NCBI RefSeq assembly: GCF_003850245.1
Contig: NZ_CP031015.1
Coordinates: 1,054,001-1,118,000 of the forward strand
Source of the DNA: Microbacterium sp. ABRD28
GTDB taxonomy: Bacteria > Actinomycetota > Actinomycetes > Actinomycetales > Microbacteriaceae
DNA: 64,000 bases
Reading direction: 5' to 3'
This document shows positions 50,384-59,684 of this stretch, piece after piece. How positions within the stretch are numbered: position 1 is the stretch's first letter; each line of letters starts with the position of its first letter. A model generated the notes under the pieces. It did no database searches, was not told the origin of the DNA, and was given only the letters and a program-made list of their open reading frames with translations. Position numbers and translations under genes: made by a program.

Positions 50384-51876
50384 ACGTCCGAGACCGCCGC
50401 CCGCGGTGCGCGGCGGGCCCCGAGGGTCGCCTCGACGGCGGCCGCGATCCCGATCAGCGGACGCTCGGCGTAGGGCGGTGCCATGATCTCCAGCCCCACC
50501 GGCAGGTCGCCCGTGGTGTGACCGGCGGGCACGGTGATCGCGGGGAAGAGCAGCTGGGACGCGATGACGGTATTGGTGGGGTAGGTCAGGCACGTCCAAC
50601 GGTCGCCGAGGACGTCGGCGTGGGTGGGGGCGGGGAGCTTGGCGTCGGGGAAGACGACGGCGTCGAGGTCGTGCTCGGCCATGACCCCGAGCACCTGGCG
50701 CTGGAATGCCGGCTGCGCCAGCACTCGCTGCAGGTACTCCTCATCGTCGGTGGGGTCGAGCGGGCCTGCGACGATCGCTTCGAGCAGGTCGAGCTTCTCG
50801 TGATAGTCGCCGCTGTCGACGATCGCCTGCATCGAGGCGACCGGCAGGGACGGACGGGCCTGGACGAAGGTGTTCATGTCGGCCTGCGACCGCGTCGTGT
50901 ACAGCGACGTGAAGCCCACCTGTTCGTCGAGGCGGTCGATCTCGATGTCGATCAGCTCCGCACCGCCGGCCCGCAGTTCGGCCAGTGCCTTCTCGATCAC
51001 CTCCAGCGCCGCTGCCCCATCGGGGTCGGTCGTATCGGGGAAGGCCTGGCGGAGGACGCCCAGCCGCGTGCCCGCGAACGTCCCCTCGGCTGCGGCGTCG
51101 GCGTACGTGCTCCCGCCCCCGTCGACGACCACCGCGCCGGTGTAGGAGTCTTCGGGGTCGTACCCGACCATCACATCCAGCAGAGCCGCGGCGTCTGCGA
51201 CCGTCCGCGTCATCGGCCCCGAGGTGTCTTGCGGCGATACCAGCGACGACATCCCGGCCCGGCTGATCAGGCCCGGGGTCACCCGCACCCCCACCAGACC
51301 GCAGAACGACGCGGGCAGCCGGATGGAGCCGCCGGTGTCCTCGCCGATCCCGACGAGGGCGAGGTTCGCGGCGACCGCCGTGGCGGTGCCGCTGCTCGAT
51401 CCGCCCGGATCGCGGGAGAGATCGTACGGGTTCTTCGTGATGCCGCTGCGCGACGAGGTCGAGAACCACGAGGTCGCGAAGTCGGGAAGGGTCGTCTTCG
51501 CCAGGATGATCGCCCCGGCATCGCGCAGCCGTGCGATCGCGGTCGCGTCCTTCTCAGGCAGGTAGTCGGCGGCGAGGATGTTGCCGAAGGACGTGGGGAT
51601 GTCGGCGGTCTCGATCTGATCCTTCACGGCGACGGGCACCCCGTGGAGGGGGCCGACGAGCTCTCCAGTGCGGGCGAGTTCCGCATCCAGCCGATCGGCC
51701 TGTGCCAGGGCGTCCTGCGCCACGGAGATGACCGAGTTCAGAGCCGGTCCCGACCGGTCGAGCGCATCGATGCGATCGAGATAGGCCTGGACCAGCTCGC
51801 GCGCCGTGAACGTGCCGCGGCGGTAGGCGTCGTGAACGTCGGCGATGGTGAGTTCTTCGATGCGGGTGACGGGCAT
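50380..51876 (-). CDS. Amidase-signature family amidohydrolase
   Basis: This 498-residue protein has the Ser-cisSer-Lys triad elements: Lys in VPVAVKDQIETADIP, the Gly/Ser-rich DPGGSSSGTATAVAANLALV, and nucleophile Ser in GEDTGGSIRLPASFCGLVG. It hydrolyses an amide bond, releasing a carboxylate and ammonia or an amine. It is not GatA: no gatB or gatC is adjacent. It lies in an operon with a PxpA-like gene and a ribose-type ABC importer, suggesting uptake followed by amide cleavage. Confidence 0.92.
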   Translation of the reverse strand: MPVTRIEELTIADVHDAYRRGTFTARELVQAYLDRIDALDRSGPALNSVISVAQDALAQADRLDAELARTGELVGPLHGVPVAVKDQIETADIPTSFGNILAADYLPEKDATAIARLRDAGAIILAKTTLPDFATSWFSTSSRSGITKNPYDLSRDPGGSSSGTATAVAANLALVGIGEDTGGSIRLPASFCGLVGVRVTPGLISRAGMSSLVSPQDTSGPMTRTVADAAALLDVMVGYDPEDSYTGAVVVDGGGSTYADAAAEGTFAGTRLGVLRQAFPDTTDPDGAAALEVIEKALAELRAGGAELIDIEIDRLDEQVGFTSLYTTRSQADMNTFVQARPSLPVASMQAIVDSGDYHEKLDLLEAIVAGPLDPTDDEEYLQRVLAQPAFQRQVLGVMAEHDLDAVVFPDAKLPAPTHADVLGDRWTCLTYPTNTVIASQLLFPAITVPAGHTTGDLPVGLEIMAPPYAERPLIGIAAAVEATLGARRAPRAAVSDV

Positions 51877-51895
51877 GGTTCCTCCTCGGTAGGGG

Positions 51896-52882
51896 TCAGG
51901 ATGCCGGACGAGTCCGGCGCGGGAGCCGCACGGTGGCCAGCGCGGCGATGATGATGAGGCCTTTGATGATGTTCTGGTAGTACGGGTCGACGTCGAGCAG
52001 GTTGAAGCCGTTCTGCAGAGTCGCCAGGATGCCGACTCCCACGGCCGTGCGCCACACCGCGCCGCGACCGCCGGCCAGCGAGGTGCCGCCCACGATCACG
52101 ACGGTCAGCACGTCGAAGACGAGGTTGGCGCCCATGCTCGCCTGCGCCGAGCTCAACTGCGAGGCGCTGACGACACCGGCGAGGCCGGCGCACACGCCCG
52201 ACACCGTGTAGGCCGAGCCCACGACCAGCGAGGTGCGGATGCCCGAAAGGCGGCTCGCCTCGAGGTTGCCGCCCACGGCGTAGATGCTCTGTCCGTAGGC
52301 GGTGTAGGCGAGCACGAGTCCGCCGACGACCATCAGGACGATCGCGAGCATGCCGGAGTACGGGATGCCGGCGAGTCGACCTGCGCCGAGGATTCCGAAG
52401 TCGGCGAACCCGACGACGAAGGGACGGTTGCCGGTGAGGACGAGGGCGACGCCGCCGAGGACCAGCGACGAACCGAGTGTGGCGATGAACGGGTTGACCC
52501 GCAGCACGGTCACCACGACGCCGTTGAGCGCGCCGGCGAGCGCGCCGACCAGGACCGCGACGCTGAAGGCCACGAGCGGCGCCTGGGTCTGGCCGAGCCC
52601 TGCCGCGACGACGGCGCCGAGGGCGAAGATCGCTCCGACCGACAGGTCGAACCCGCCGGTGATGACCACGTACGTCATGCCCACACCCATGATCGCGACC
52701 GGTGCCCACTGACTGAGCACGTTCATGAGGTTGCCCGGGGCGAGGAACGCCGGCTCGGCGATCGCCACGATCGCCACGAGTGCGACCAGGGCGATCACGA
52801 CGCCGGAGGAGCGCAGACGTGCGCGGACGTCGGCAGGAGTGGGCGTGGCGCTTCCGGGGGTGCGCGAGGGGGCGAGGGTCAT
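51896..52882 (-). CDS. Ribose-type ABC transporter permease (BPD_transp_2)
   Basis: This 328-residue membrane protein has about ten hydrophobic segments and the RbsC-type motifs GMTYVVITGGFDLSVGAIFALGAVVAAGL, LNGVVVTVLRVNPFIATLGSSLVLGG and GGTSLAGGRGAVWRTAVGVGIL. It forms the channel of a CUT2 importer with the ATPase encoded four bases upstream by overlap and the binding protein further upstream. Confidence 0.94.
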   Translation of the reverse strand: MTLAPSRTPGSATPTPADVRARLRSSGVVIALVALVAIVAIAEPAFLAPGNLMNVLSQWAPVAIMGVGMTYVVITGGFDLSVGAIFALGAVVAAGLGQTQAPLVAFSVAVLVGALAGALNGVVVTVLRVNPFIATLGSSLVLGGVALVLTGNRPFVVGFADFGILGAGRLAGIPYSGMLAIVLMVVGGLVLAYTAYGQSIYAVGGNLEASRLSGIRTSLVVGSAYTVSGVCAGLAGVVSASQLSSAQASMGANLVFDVLTVVIVGGTSLAGGRGAVWRTAVGVGILATLQNGFNLLDVDPYYQNIIKGLIIIAALATVRLPRRTRPAS

Positions 52883-54390
52883 GCCGCAGCCTTTCGCTGA
52901 GCGCCGGTGAAGGCATGGGTGAGGATGTCGTGCACCGCCGCGCCCGCGCTCAGCTCGGCGACGGCTCGGCCCTGCGACAGCACGAGGATCCGGTCGGAGT
53001 GGCGGGCGATCTCCTCCAGTTCACTGCTCACCCACGCCACGGCCATCCCCTCGTCGGCGAGGGTCCGCAGCATCCGGAACACCTGCGCTTTCGCGCCGAC
53101 ATCGATCCCGCGGGTGGGTTCGTCCAAGAGCAGCAGGCGCGGTGATCGGCTGATCTGACGTGCGAGAAGCACCTTCTGCTGGTTGCCGCCGGAGAGCGTG
53201 CCGACGGGGACGGCGAGGCGCTGCTCGGGCAGCGCGACCCGGGCGGTGAAGCGGCGCGACCAGCGCAGCAGACCACGCCGGGTGACGATCCCGCCCGCCG
53301 CGGCGCGACGGAACGCGCCGAGGGCGACGTTCCAGCTCGAGGGACGCTCGAGCACCAGGCCCTGTACCTTGCGATCCTCGGGGGCGAGGGTGATACCGAG
53401 TCGCTGGGCACGGCGCGGGGTCGACGGCCAGCGGACGGCTCTTCCGGCCACCTCCAGGGTTCCGGTGCGAGCGCGGTCCGCGCCGGCGAGAGTGCGCAGG
53501 AGGCGGCTTCGCCCCGATCCCACGAGACCCGCGATGCCGACGATCTCCCCGGCTCTCAGCTCGAGATGCGGCAGGTCGACGCCGGGCGCGCGGAGTCCTT
53601 CGACGCGGAGGGCGACCTGGCCGGGCGGACGGGCGGGCGCATCGGCGGCATCCAGATCCACGGCGCCGATCATCGCGGCGACGAGAGCATCGGCGGTCCA
53701 CGCCGCCGAACCACGGGTCTCGACGACCCGTCCTGCCCGCATCACCGACACGTCGTCGCAGACGTCGAGGACGGCGTCGAGGTCGTGGGACACGTAGATC
53801 ACTGTCACGCCTTTGCCGCGGAGGTCGCGGATGACGCCGTGCAGGCGGGCGATGTCGGCGGGACCGAGGGATGCCGTCGGCTCGTCCATGATCACCAGGC
53901 GCCGATCTCGCGCGAGGGCGCGCATGATCTCCAAGAGCTGCTGCTGGGACGTCGAGAGATCTCCGGCTCGGGCGGAGGCGTCGATCTCGACGCCGAGCCG
54001 CATGCACAGATCGGCGAAGCGTCGGCGAGCGCCGCGGCGGTCGAGAACGGGGCCGCGCCGTGGCGGCGCACCCAGGAAGACATTGTCCGCCGCGGTGAGC
54101 CCGGGAACGATGGTGAGTTCCTGGTAGATCATCGCCACTCCGGCGTCGGCGGCGGCGTGCACGTCGGGACGGACCGCCACGGTGTCGACACGAACCCGGC
54201 CCTCATCCGGCGCGATTGCTCCGGCGACCACCTTCATCAGGGTGGACTTGCCGGCGCCGTTCTCGCCCACCAGACCGTGGACGCTTCCGGCGGCCACCGT
54301 GAGGTCGACCGCGTCGAGCGCGGTCACCCCGGGGTAGACCTTGCGGACGCCTCGGATCTCGAGGGCCGCGGCGGATGAGGGCCGTGTCAT
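52879..54390 (-). CDS. Ribose-type ABC transporter, double ATPase
   Basis: This 503-residue protein has two nucleotide-binding domains, as in RbsA/MglA. The first has Walker A GENGAGKSTLMK, LSTSQQQLLEIMRAL and VIMDEPTASL. The second has a degenerate Walker A (GLVGSGRSRLLR), signature LSGGNQQKVLLARQI and LLLDEPTRGIDVGAK. The ATG is at MTRPSSAAALEIRG. It energises import by the linked permease. Confidence 0.94.
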   Translation of the reverse strand: MTRPSSAAALEIRGVRKVYPGVTALDAVDLTVAAGSVHGLVGENGAGKSTLMKVVAGAIAPDEGRVRVDTVAVRPDVHAAADAGVAMIYQELTIVPGLTAADNVFLGAPPRRGPVLDRRGARRRFADLCMRLGVEIDASARAGDLSTSQQQLLEIMRALARDRRLVIMDEPTASLGPADIARLHGVIRDLRGKGVTVIYVSHDLDAVLDVCDDVSVMRAGRVVETRGSAAWTADALVAAMIGAVDLDAADAPARPPGQVALRVEGLRAPGVDLPHLELRAGEIVGIAGLVGSGRSRLLRTLAGADRARTGTLEVAGRAVRWPSTPRRAQRLGITLAPEDRKVQGLVLERPSSWNVALGAFRRAAAGGIVTRRGLLRWSRRFTARVALPEQRLAVPVGTLSGGNQQKVLLARQISRSPRLLLLDEPTRGIDVGAKAQVFRMLRTLADEGMAVAWVSSELEEIARHSDRILVLSQGRAVAELSAGAAVHDILTHAFTGAQRKAAA

Positions 54391-54438
54391 GACTGAGTGC
54401 TCCTTGAGGTGCCGGGGGGATTCCGTCGGGAACTGCAC

Positions 54439-55533
54439 TCAGTACTCGGGGGTGAAATCGGCCGCGTTCTCGGCGGTGATGAAGATCTCACCCGGCCCGT
54501 CCACGACGACGGGGGCGTCGCCGAGGAAGGTGAAGCCGGGGGTGGACTCCCCGGTCGCGATGGCGCGAGCCAGCTGGACGAAGCCGTACGCCGACTCCTC
54601 ATAGGGAAGGAGGACGCTCGTTCCGCTCCACACGCCCTCGGCGACCTTTGCGACGCCGTCGGCGGTGCCGCCGACGCTGTAGATGCGCACGTCCACACCG
54701 GGGGTCTTCCCGGCCGCGACGACGGCCTGCTCGACGCCGCGGGTCATGTCGTCCCAGGACGACACCACGATCTCGACGTCGGGGTTGGCGGCGAGGGCGT
54801 CCTGCACGACCGTGAGTGCGACGGCGGGATCGAAGTTCCCCGGCTGGTCGGAGACGACGGAGACGTTCGGATACGCCTCCGCCGCCGCCGCGATGGCGTT
54901 CTCCCACCGGGTGAACAGGTCGCTGCCCACGAAGCCTCCCACCGCAACCGCCTCGCACTCGCCCTCGCAACTGGCGAAGGCGTTCTCGACGTGCTGGCGG
55001 AAGAACGACTCGGACTGCATCGCCACGAACCCGACGCTGCCCTCCGTGTAGTCGGGGTTTCCGCACATCGGGCTGTTGATGGTGGCGACGGGCTTGCCGG
55101 TCTGCTGCAGCAGCTCGAAGTCCGAGCATCCGGAGGTGGAGGTGACAGGCGAGAAGAGGTAGCCGTCGAAGCCGCGCTGGATGGCATCCTGCACCTGCGA
55201 CAGCTGGGTGGCGGGATCGAAGGCGGCATCGAAGACGACCAGTTCGGCGTTCGCGGCGTCAGCCATCTCCTGCGCGCCCGCGAGGCGCGTCTGGCAGTAG
55301 GCGTTCGCCGCGACGCACTCCGACAGGTAGGCGATACGAGCCCCCTCCAGATCGGGGAGCCCCGCCTCGAGGTAGTCGACGGTGGCCGTCATGGCATCGG
55401 CATCGGCGGTCGCGGTCATCGGAGGGGCGGTAGTGTCGGCGCTGGGATCGGCGGCGGGGGAGGGTGCGGTGCATGCGGTCAGGGCCAGGGCGGCCGTGGC
55501 GACCATGGCCGCGGCGAGGGTACGGCTCTTCAT
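54439..55533 (-). CDS. Ribose-type ABC transporter substrate-binding lipoprotein
   Basis: This 364-residue secreted lipoprotein has a signal peptide ending in the lipobox LALTAC. Two periplasmic-binding-type (peripla_BP_4) lobes follow (RIAYLSECVAANAYCQTRLAGAQEMADA, VISPVTSTSG-like YLFSPVTSTSGC, NPDVEIVVSSWDDMTRGVEQAVVAAGK). Several extra Cys residues (about five after the lipobox) are unusual and could form disulfides. It is the first gene of the importer/amidase/PxpA operon. The CUT2 fold often binds sugars but also binds other small polar molecules such as autoinducer-2, so the ligand is open. Confidence 0.92.
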   Translation of the reverse strand: MKSRTLAAAMVATAALALTACTAPSPAADPSADTTAPPMTATADADAMTATVDYLEAGLPDLEGARIAYLSECVAANAYCQTRLAGAQEMADAANAELVVFDAAFDPATQLSQVQDAIQRGFDGYLFSPVTSTSGCSDFELLQQTGKPVATINSPMCGNPDYTEGSVGFVAMQSESFFRQHVENAFASCEGECEAVAVGGFVGSDLFTRWENAIAAAAEAYPNVSVVSDQPGNFDPAVALTVVQDALAANPDVEIVVSSWDDMTRGVEQAVVAAGKTPGVDVRIYSVGGTADGVAKVAEGVWSGTSVLLPYEESAYGFVQLARAIATGESTPGFTFLGDAPVVVDGPGEIFITAENAADFTPEY

Positions 55534-55576
55534 GGTTTCTCCTTGCGAGGGACGACATCGTCGGGCGGAACGTCAT

Positions 55577-55609
55577 TGTCCAACATTGAACATACGAATT
55601 ATTACTTCG
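55577..55609. promoter_or_regulatory. Candidate operators in the importer/GntR divergent promoter
   Basis: Two dyads lie in the 131-base gap. TGTCCAACATTGAACA (55577-55592) has 7-base arms matching at six positions around a 2-base centre. CGAATTATTACTTCG (55595-55609) has CGAA/TTCG arms. Both are in the only AT-rich part of the gap, where the importer promoter must lie, and are candidates for the adjacent GntR protein. Confidence 0.42.
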
Positions 55610-55664
55610 AGATACCCTGCGTGTAAACCATGTGTTTCGATGGGGAGGAAACCGAGGGAGCGGA

Positions 55665-56444
55665 ATGGGAACCTTCACGCCGCAGCCGCTGGGCCGCAAG
55701 GACGCCTCCGGGCAGATCGCTCGCCAGCTGCGCGCGGCGATCTCCAGCGGCGTCTGGTCGCCCGGTGAGCGTCTTCCGTCAGAGGGGGAGCTCGCCGAGG
55801 CTTTCGACGTCGCCCGGGCGACCGCCCGAGAGGGCTTGAAACTGCTGTCTGCCACGGGCCTGGTGGTCTCCAGCCGCGGCAGCAACGGGGGAACGTTCGT
55901 TTCGGTCCCCGACTCGGAGGAGGTCGCCGAGCAGCTCGCCGACGCCATTCAGCTCTGGTACCGCGCCGGAAACGTGTCGGTGCGCGACGTCGACGAAGCG
56001 CGCTGGGTTCTGGAGATGCACTGCGTCGAGCTCGCGGCCCTCCGCCGCGACGACACTGACCTCGCCGCCATTCGCGAGCCGGTCGAGGCGGGGAAGGATC
56101 TCAGCCTGTCGATGCCCGACTGGCTCGATCTGGATCTGACATTCCACACCGCCATCACGCGCGCGGCGCGCAACCGCATCCTGGAGTTGGCGATGACCTC
56201 GGTCCATCTCGCGCGTCCCGCCACGAATTCCGTCTTCGTCGACCAGCTCGATCGTGAGCGGGTCACGCGGCAGCACGAGGACATCTACCTCGCCATCGCC
56301 GCAAGCGATCCCGACGGTGCTCGTGCCGCGTTCCAGCGGCATGTGGAGTATCTCGATGAAACCCGTCGAGCGGCTCTGAAGGAGACGAGCCCCGACACCG
56401 TGCTGGTCTCCACGCTGCCGCCGATGCGGCACCATCGCGACTAG
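55665..56444 (+). CDS. GntR-family (FCD) regulator of the importer operon
   Basis: This 259-residue protein has an N-terminal winged helix (QIARQLRAAISSGVWSPGERLPSEGELAEAFDVARATAREGLKLLSATGLV) and a FCD ligand domain (LDLTFHTAITRAARNRIL, QHEDIYLAIAASDPDGARAAFQRHVEYLD) with likely metal-binding His residues. The ATG has GAGGGAG just upstream, which decides between possible starts. It is divergent from the ABC/amidase/PxpA operon and probably represses it until substrate arrives. Confidence 0.92.
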   Translation: MGTFTPQPLGRKDASGQIARQLRAAISSGVWSPGERLPSEGELAEAFDVARATAREGLKLLSATGLVVSSRGSNGGTFVSVPDSEEVAEQLADAIQLWYRAGNVSVRDVDEARWVLEMHCVELAALRRDDTDLAAIREPVEAGKDLSLSMPDWLDLDLTFHTAITRAARNRILELAMTSVHLARPATNSVFVDQLDRERVTRQHEDIYLAIAASDPDGARAAFQRHVEYLDETRRAALKETSPDTVLVSTLPPMRHHRD

Positions 56445-56456
56445 GAGACGCCGGCG

Positions 56457-57758
56457 TCAGCGGAAGGAGTCGGGTCCGCCCCATCCGCCCACCCAGGCCT
56501 CGATCCGAGGATCGTCGCGCACCGGGAACACTCCGGATGCGACGACGGATGCGACGCGGAAGGCGGATTCGGTGCCCCACCGTTCGGCGCGCTTGGTCGC
56601 GCGGCGCGAGCGGAGCGCGCCGAGGTGTGTGCCTGTGTCGTCGGTGAGGCGGAGCGTTCCGACGTCTCCGGTGCCCAGCCGATCGACGAGATCGATGAGC
56701 CGGGCAGGGTCGGTGATGACGAATGGCCGGTCGACGCGGAGGGCCACCCGAGCATCGGGGAGGGCTCCCCACGACACCCGGGGGTCGGGAAGGGGCGAAT
56801 CGACCCCGTCGTCGAGCACCACCCGTGCCCGGGGGAAGGCCGCGAGCACGGAGTCGACCGTGAGGAAGAGCGCCGCCGCGGGAGGAGAGCCCGCGACGTG
56901 CACGACGAGGTCGGGCGCGGTCGGCAATAGGCCGCGCGGCGCGGAGCCGCGGACGGGGATGTCGCGGGCGAGGCGGATCGACTGCGCGTTGGCACGCGGG
57001 ATGTCCGAGCCGTCGCGCTCGGACCACTCCGGGCCGTCGTGCCATGCGACGGCGTCGGGCACGTGGGCGAAGACGGCGCCCGCCTGCCAGGCGCGGTGTG
57101 CGAACTCCCAGTCCTCGCCGCCGTACGCGGTGAACGACTCGTCGAAGCCGTCGACGTCGTCGTACAGGCGCCGCGAGCAGGCCATGACGGCGCCGATGAT
57201 GAAGCGATACGACCGGTCGTCGGCGTCGAGCAGGTTGCGGGTCTGCGCATACGCGTCGCGGAGCCAGGTGGGCTCGGCCAGTTCTCGCTCGGCGGCCGCT
57301 TCGGGAAGGGGAGCGTCGCGGCGCAGGGCGCCGAAGTCGGCGTGGCGTCGCCGGCCCACCGTGACGGCCTCGGGGAGGAGCGCCGGCAGCCGGGTCAGTC
57401 GACGGACGTACGCAGGCTCGGGTGCCGTATCGGCGTCGAGGAAACACAGCACATCGCCCGAGCTGGCGCGCACGCCGAGGTTGCGCACGGCGGAGAGACG
57501 GAAGCCGCGGTCCTCCTGCCGCACGAGCCTGACACCGGAGGGAACCGCGACCTCTCCGGGGCTGCCGTCGTCGGCGACGATGATCTCGATGAGGTCGGCG
57601 GGGTAATCCTGCACATCCAGCGCGTGGAGGGTGCGGGCGAGTTCGGCGGGCTGGTCGAAGTGGGCGACGATCACCGAGACCCGGGGGAGCGGCTCGGGGG
57701 TGACGCCGTCGAGGGAGTCCCAGCAGTTCCCGACGATCCACGGTTCGCGGGCCGTCAT
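56457..57758 (-). CDS. Family 2 glycosyltransferase with galactosyltransferase-type C-lobe
   Basis: This 433-residue GT-A enzyme has RVSVIVAHFDQPAELARTLHAL, IIVADDGSPG and DVLCFLDADTAPEP (nucleotide-sugar/metal site), then FDESFTAYGGEDWEFAHRAWQAG as in the glyco_transf_7C motif. A further 170 residues of unknown function contain DVRVVLDDG-like segments that could be a second, degenerate domain. It is translationally coupled (four-base overlap) to the next glycosyltransferase gene upstream. Sugar donor and acceptor unknown. Confidence 0.88.
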   Translation of the reverse strand: MTAREPWIVGNCWDSLDGVTPEPLPRVSVIVAHFDQPAELARTLHALDVQDYPADLIEIIVADDGSPGEVAVPSGVRLVRQEDRGFRLSAVRNLGVRASSGDVLCFLDADTAPEPAYVRRLTRLPALLPEAVTVGRRRHADFGALRRDAPLPEAAAERELAEPTWLRDAYAQTRNLLDADDRSYRFIIGAVMACSRRLYDDVDGFDESFTAYGGEDWEFAHRAWQAGAVFAHVPDAVAWHDGPEWSERDGSDIPRANAQSIRLARDIPVRGSAPRGLLPTAPDLVVHVAGSPPAAALFLTVDSVLAAFPRARVVLDDGVDSPLPDPRVSWGALPDARVALRVDRPFVITDPARLIDLVDRLGTGDVGTLRLTDDTGTHLGALRSRRATKRAERWGTESAFRVASVVASGVFPVRDDPRIEAWVGGWGGPDSFR

Positions 57759-58726
57759 GGCAGATCGTCCCACCAGGAGAGGTACGCGTCGGCGACCTCG
57801 GCGAGGGAGAACGGCACCGTGCTCAGACCGTGTCGGGTGGACTCCGGGTCGCCGGCCGCGACGCGGAGGGCGGTCGCGAGGTCCGCGGGGTCGGCGGTGT
57901 GCAGCGTTCCCGGGCGCAGCCGCGCCATCTCGTCGACGTAGCGGTTCCGCTCGGCGACGGGGCGCCGGCCCCACCCGATCCAGGTGGCGAGCGAGCCCGA
58001 GGCCGAGACGTGGCGATGCGCGACCACGGGCACCGAGACGGTGCGACCGCGTCGGGCGAGCTCGGCGTCATCGAGCCATCCGGTCACCTCCACCTCGACG
58101 CCGAGCGCGTGCGCGCGGCGGACGAAGGTCTCGAGATCGGCGGCGTGGCCGTCGGAGGCCCGGCCGAGCACCGTCATCCGTGGCAGGCCCGCCTGCGCCG
58201 CCGCCAGGGCCACCTCGTCGTGACCCTTGCCCGGGTAGAAGAAGCCGAGAACCCCGACGGTGCCGTCGAGGGGACCCGCGCCGGTGCTGCCGGCGATATC
58301 GACGGGAAGGGGGATGCTGGTGACCGACCTCGCGCGGATGTCCGCCTCGCCCAGCAGCGCGAGCTCGTGATCGCTGTTGACCGCGACGGCGCGGGCGGCG
58401 GCCGCGACGGCGGCGTAGGCGGCCTGCCGACGCGGGAGGTTCCGCGGTCCGTCCGATGGCTGGGGCACGTCGTGCAGCGTGACGGTGACGGGTCGCCGCC
58501 GGGCGAGGGCGGTGACGCGTTCGGCCGCGGACTCGGGCGATTCTCCCCACAGGCGATCGGTGAACTGCACATGGACGGGCGTGCCCGCCTCGACGCCCGG
58601 TTCGTGGGCCACGTCGATCACTCGCACGCCCAGGCGTTGCGCCGCGATCGTCCCAGCGAGCTGCCGGCCGTACACGGCGACCCCGTGCGTGCCTTCGTGC
58701 GTGACGAGGGACGGCGCAGCGATCAT
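57755..58726 (-). CDS. GT-B-type glycosyltransferase
   Basis: This protein of about 323 residues resembles GT4-like enzymes. The N-lobe has GTHGVAVYGRQLAGTIA and VTVTLHDVPQ. After VAVNSDHELALL the C-lobe begins with GVLGFFYPGKGHDEVALAAAQAG and continues VTGWLDDAEL and VPVVAHRHVSASGSLATWIGWGRRPVA. The C-terminal EX7E region is weak, so activity should be treated with care. The ATG overlaps the WcbI-like stop (ATGA); a GTG nine bases upstream is the alternative. Confidence 0.8.
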   Translation of the reverse strand: MIAAPSLVTHEGTHGVAVYGRQLAGTIAAQRLGVRVIDVAHEPGVEAGTPVHVQFTDRLWGESPESAAERVTALARRRPVTVTLHDVPQPSDGPRNLPRRQAAYAAVAAAARAVAVNSDHELALLGEADIRARSVTSIPLPVDIAGSTGAGPLDGTVGVLGFFYPGKGHDEVALAAAQAGLPRMTVLGRASDGHAADLETFVRRAHALGVEVEVTGWLDDAELARRGRTVSVPVVAHRHVSASGSLATWIGWGRRPVAERNRYVDEMARLRPGTLHTADPADLATALRVAAGDPESTRHGLSTVPFSLAEVADAYLSWWDDLP

Positions 58727-59664
58727 GACCGCCACCGGGCGAGGAGGGGCGCGAGGCGCGTGAGCGCTGCATCGACGAAGGCCGGGTGGGCGGCATACCA
58801 GCGTCGATGGGCCTCGCGCACGTCGGCGTCGTCGACCGGTCGGCCCTCCACCAGCCAGTGGGTGCGCGGGGGCTCCGTAAGCGACCAGGCCTCGACGACC
58901 TCGGGGATGAGGGGGCTCCGGACCGATGCGAGGAGCGGACGCCCCGGATCGTGCACCGGTCCGTCGAGGCCGAGCGCCTCGAGCACGCGCGCACCGAGGG
59001 GCAGCCAGATCGCGTTGCCGGGGTGGTTCACCGTGCGGGCGTGCTCTGCGGTGAGATCGCCGTTTCGACCTGTGCCGTACAGGTCCGAGACCGGCACGTC
59101 GATGTGCTGCTCACGGGCGCGGAGCTCGCCGAGCGAGTCTTGCGCGACCCTGCGGACGTCGCCGGGTTCCAGCGCGGTTCGCGTGGCGATCCCGCCCGCC
59201 TCTGCCAGGGTGCGGACGTCGTGGTAGGCCACGATCGGCGGGTCTTCGTCCACGCCCGGCACCCGGATCGCGGCCTGGAACGGCTGGAGCCCCGCGAAGC
59301 GGACCGACGGCACGGTCAGCACGGCGCCCTCCGTCGCGGCCGCGAGCTGTCGGGTGCCCAGGGGGAGGCCACGGTAATCGGGTCGGATCGGCTGGGTCAC
59401 CACGTACGCCGCATCCGTGATGATCTCGTGGAGTCTCGCGGCCTCGTCGGCGGTCATCTCGTGCACCGGAGGCACGCGGAGGAAGCGCCGATCCGGGGCA
59501 TCCAGCACGATCCGCAGGGATTCGGCCTGGCAGTTGCCGACGACGACCCCGTACCGATCGGGCACAGGAGACAGCCCGAAGAACTCGGCGTAGTGCTGCT
59601 GCCGCGTTATCACCGAAGGGTCGCCCGGCGCAACGGCGGCGGGCACATTCGGGGCACCGTTCAT
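58723..59664 (-). CDS. WcbI-like polysaccharide-biosynthesis protein
   Basis: This 313-residue protein has the WcbI signature VVVGNCQAESLRIVL near residue 40 and VPPVHEMTADEAARLHEII, followed by AYVVTQPIRPDYRGLPLGTRQL. WcbI proteins are capsule-cluster enzymes proposed to be acetyltransferases. The start MNGAPNVP is chosen at 59664; an upstream ATG at 59715 would overlap the divergent gene. It is the first gene of the minus-strand arm of the glycan cluster. Confidence 0.82.
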   Translation of the reverse strand: MNGAPNVPAAVAPGDPSVITRQQHYAEFFGLSPVPDRYGVVVGNCQAESLRIVLDAPDRRFLRVPPVHEMTADEAARLHEIITDAAYVVTQPIRPDYRGLPLGTRQLAAATEGAVLTVPSVRFAGLQPFQAAIRVPGVDEDPPIVAYHDVRTLAEAGGIATRTALEPGDVRRVAQDSLGELRAREQHIDVPVSDLYGTGRNGDLTAEHARTVNHPGNAIWLPLGARVLEALGLDGPVHDPGRPLLASVRSPLIPEVVEAWSLTEPPRTHWLVEGRPVDDADVREAHRRWYAAHPAFVDAALTRLAPLLARWRS

Positions 59665-59684
59665 GATGTGAACGTAGCTTGTCG

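Noticed and set aside
50380..51876. GatA subunit of Glu-tRNA amidotransferase
   Set aside because: The amidase signature is shared, but gatB and gatC are absent, and it is coupled to a PxpA-like gene and an importer.
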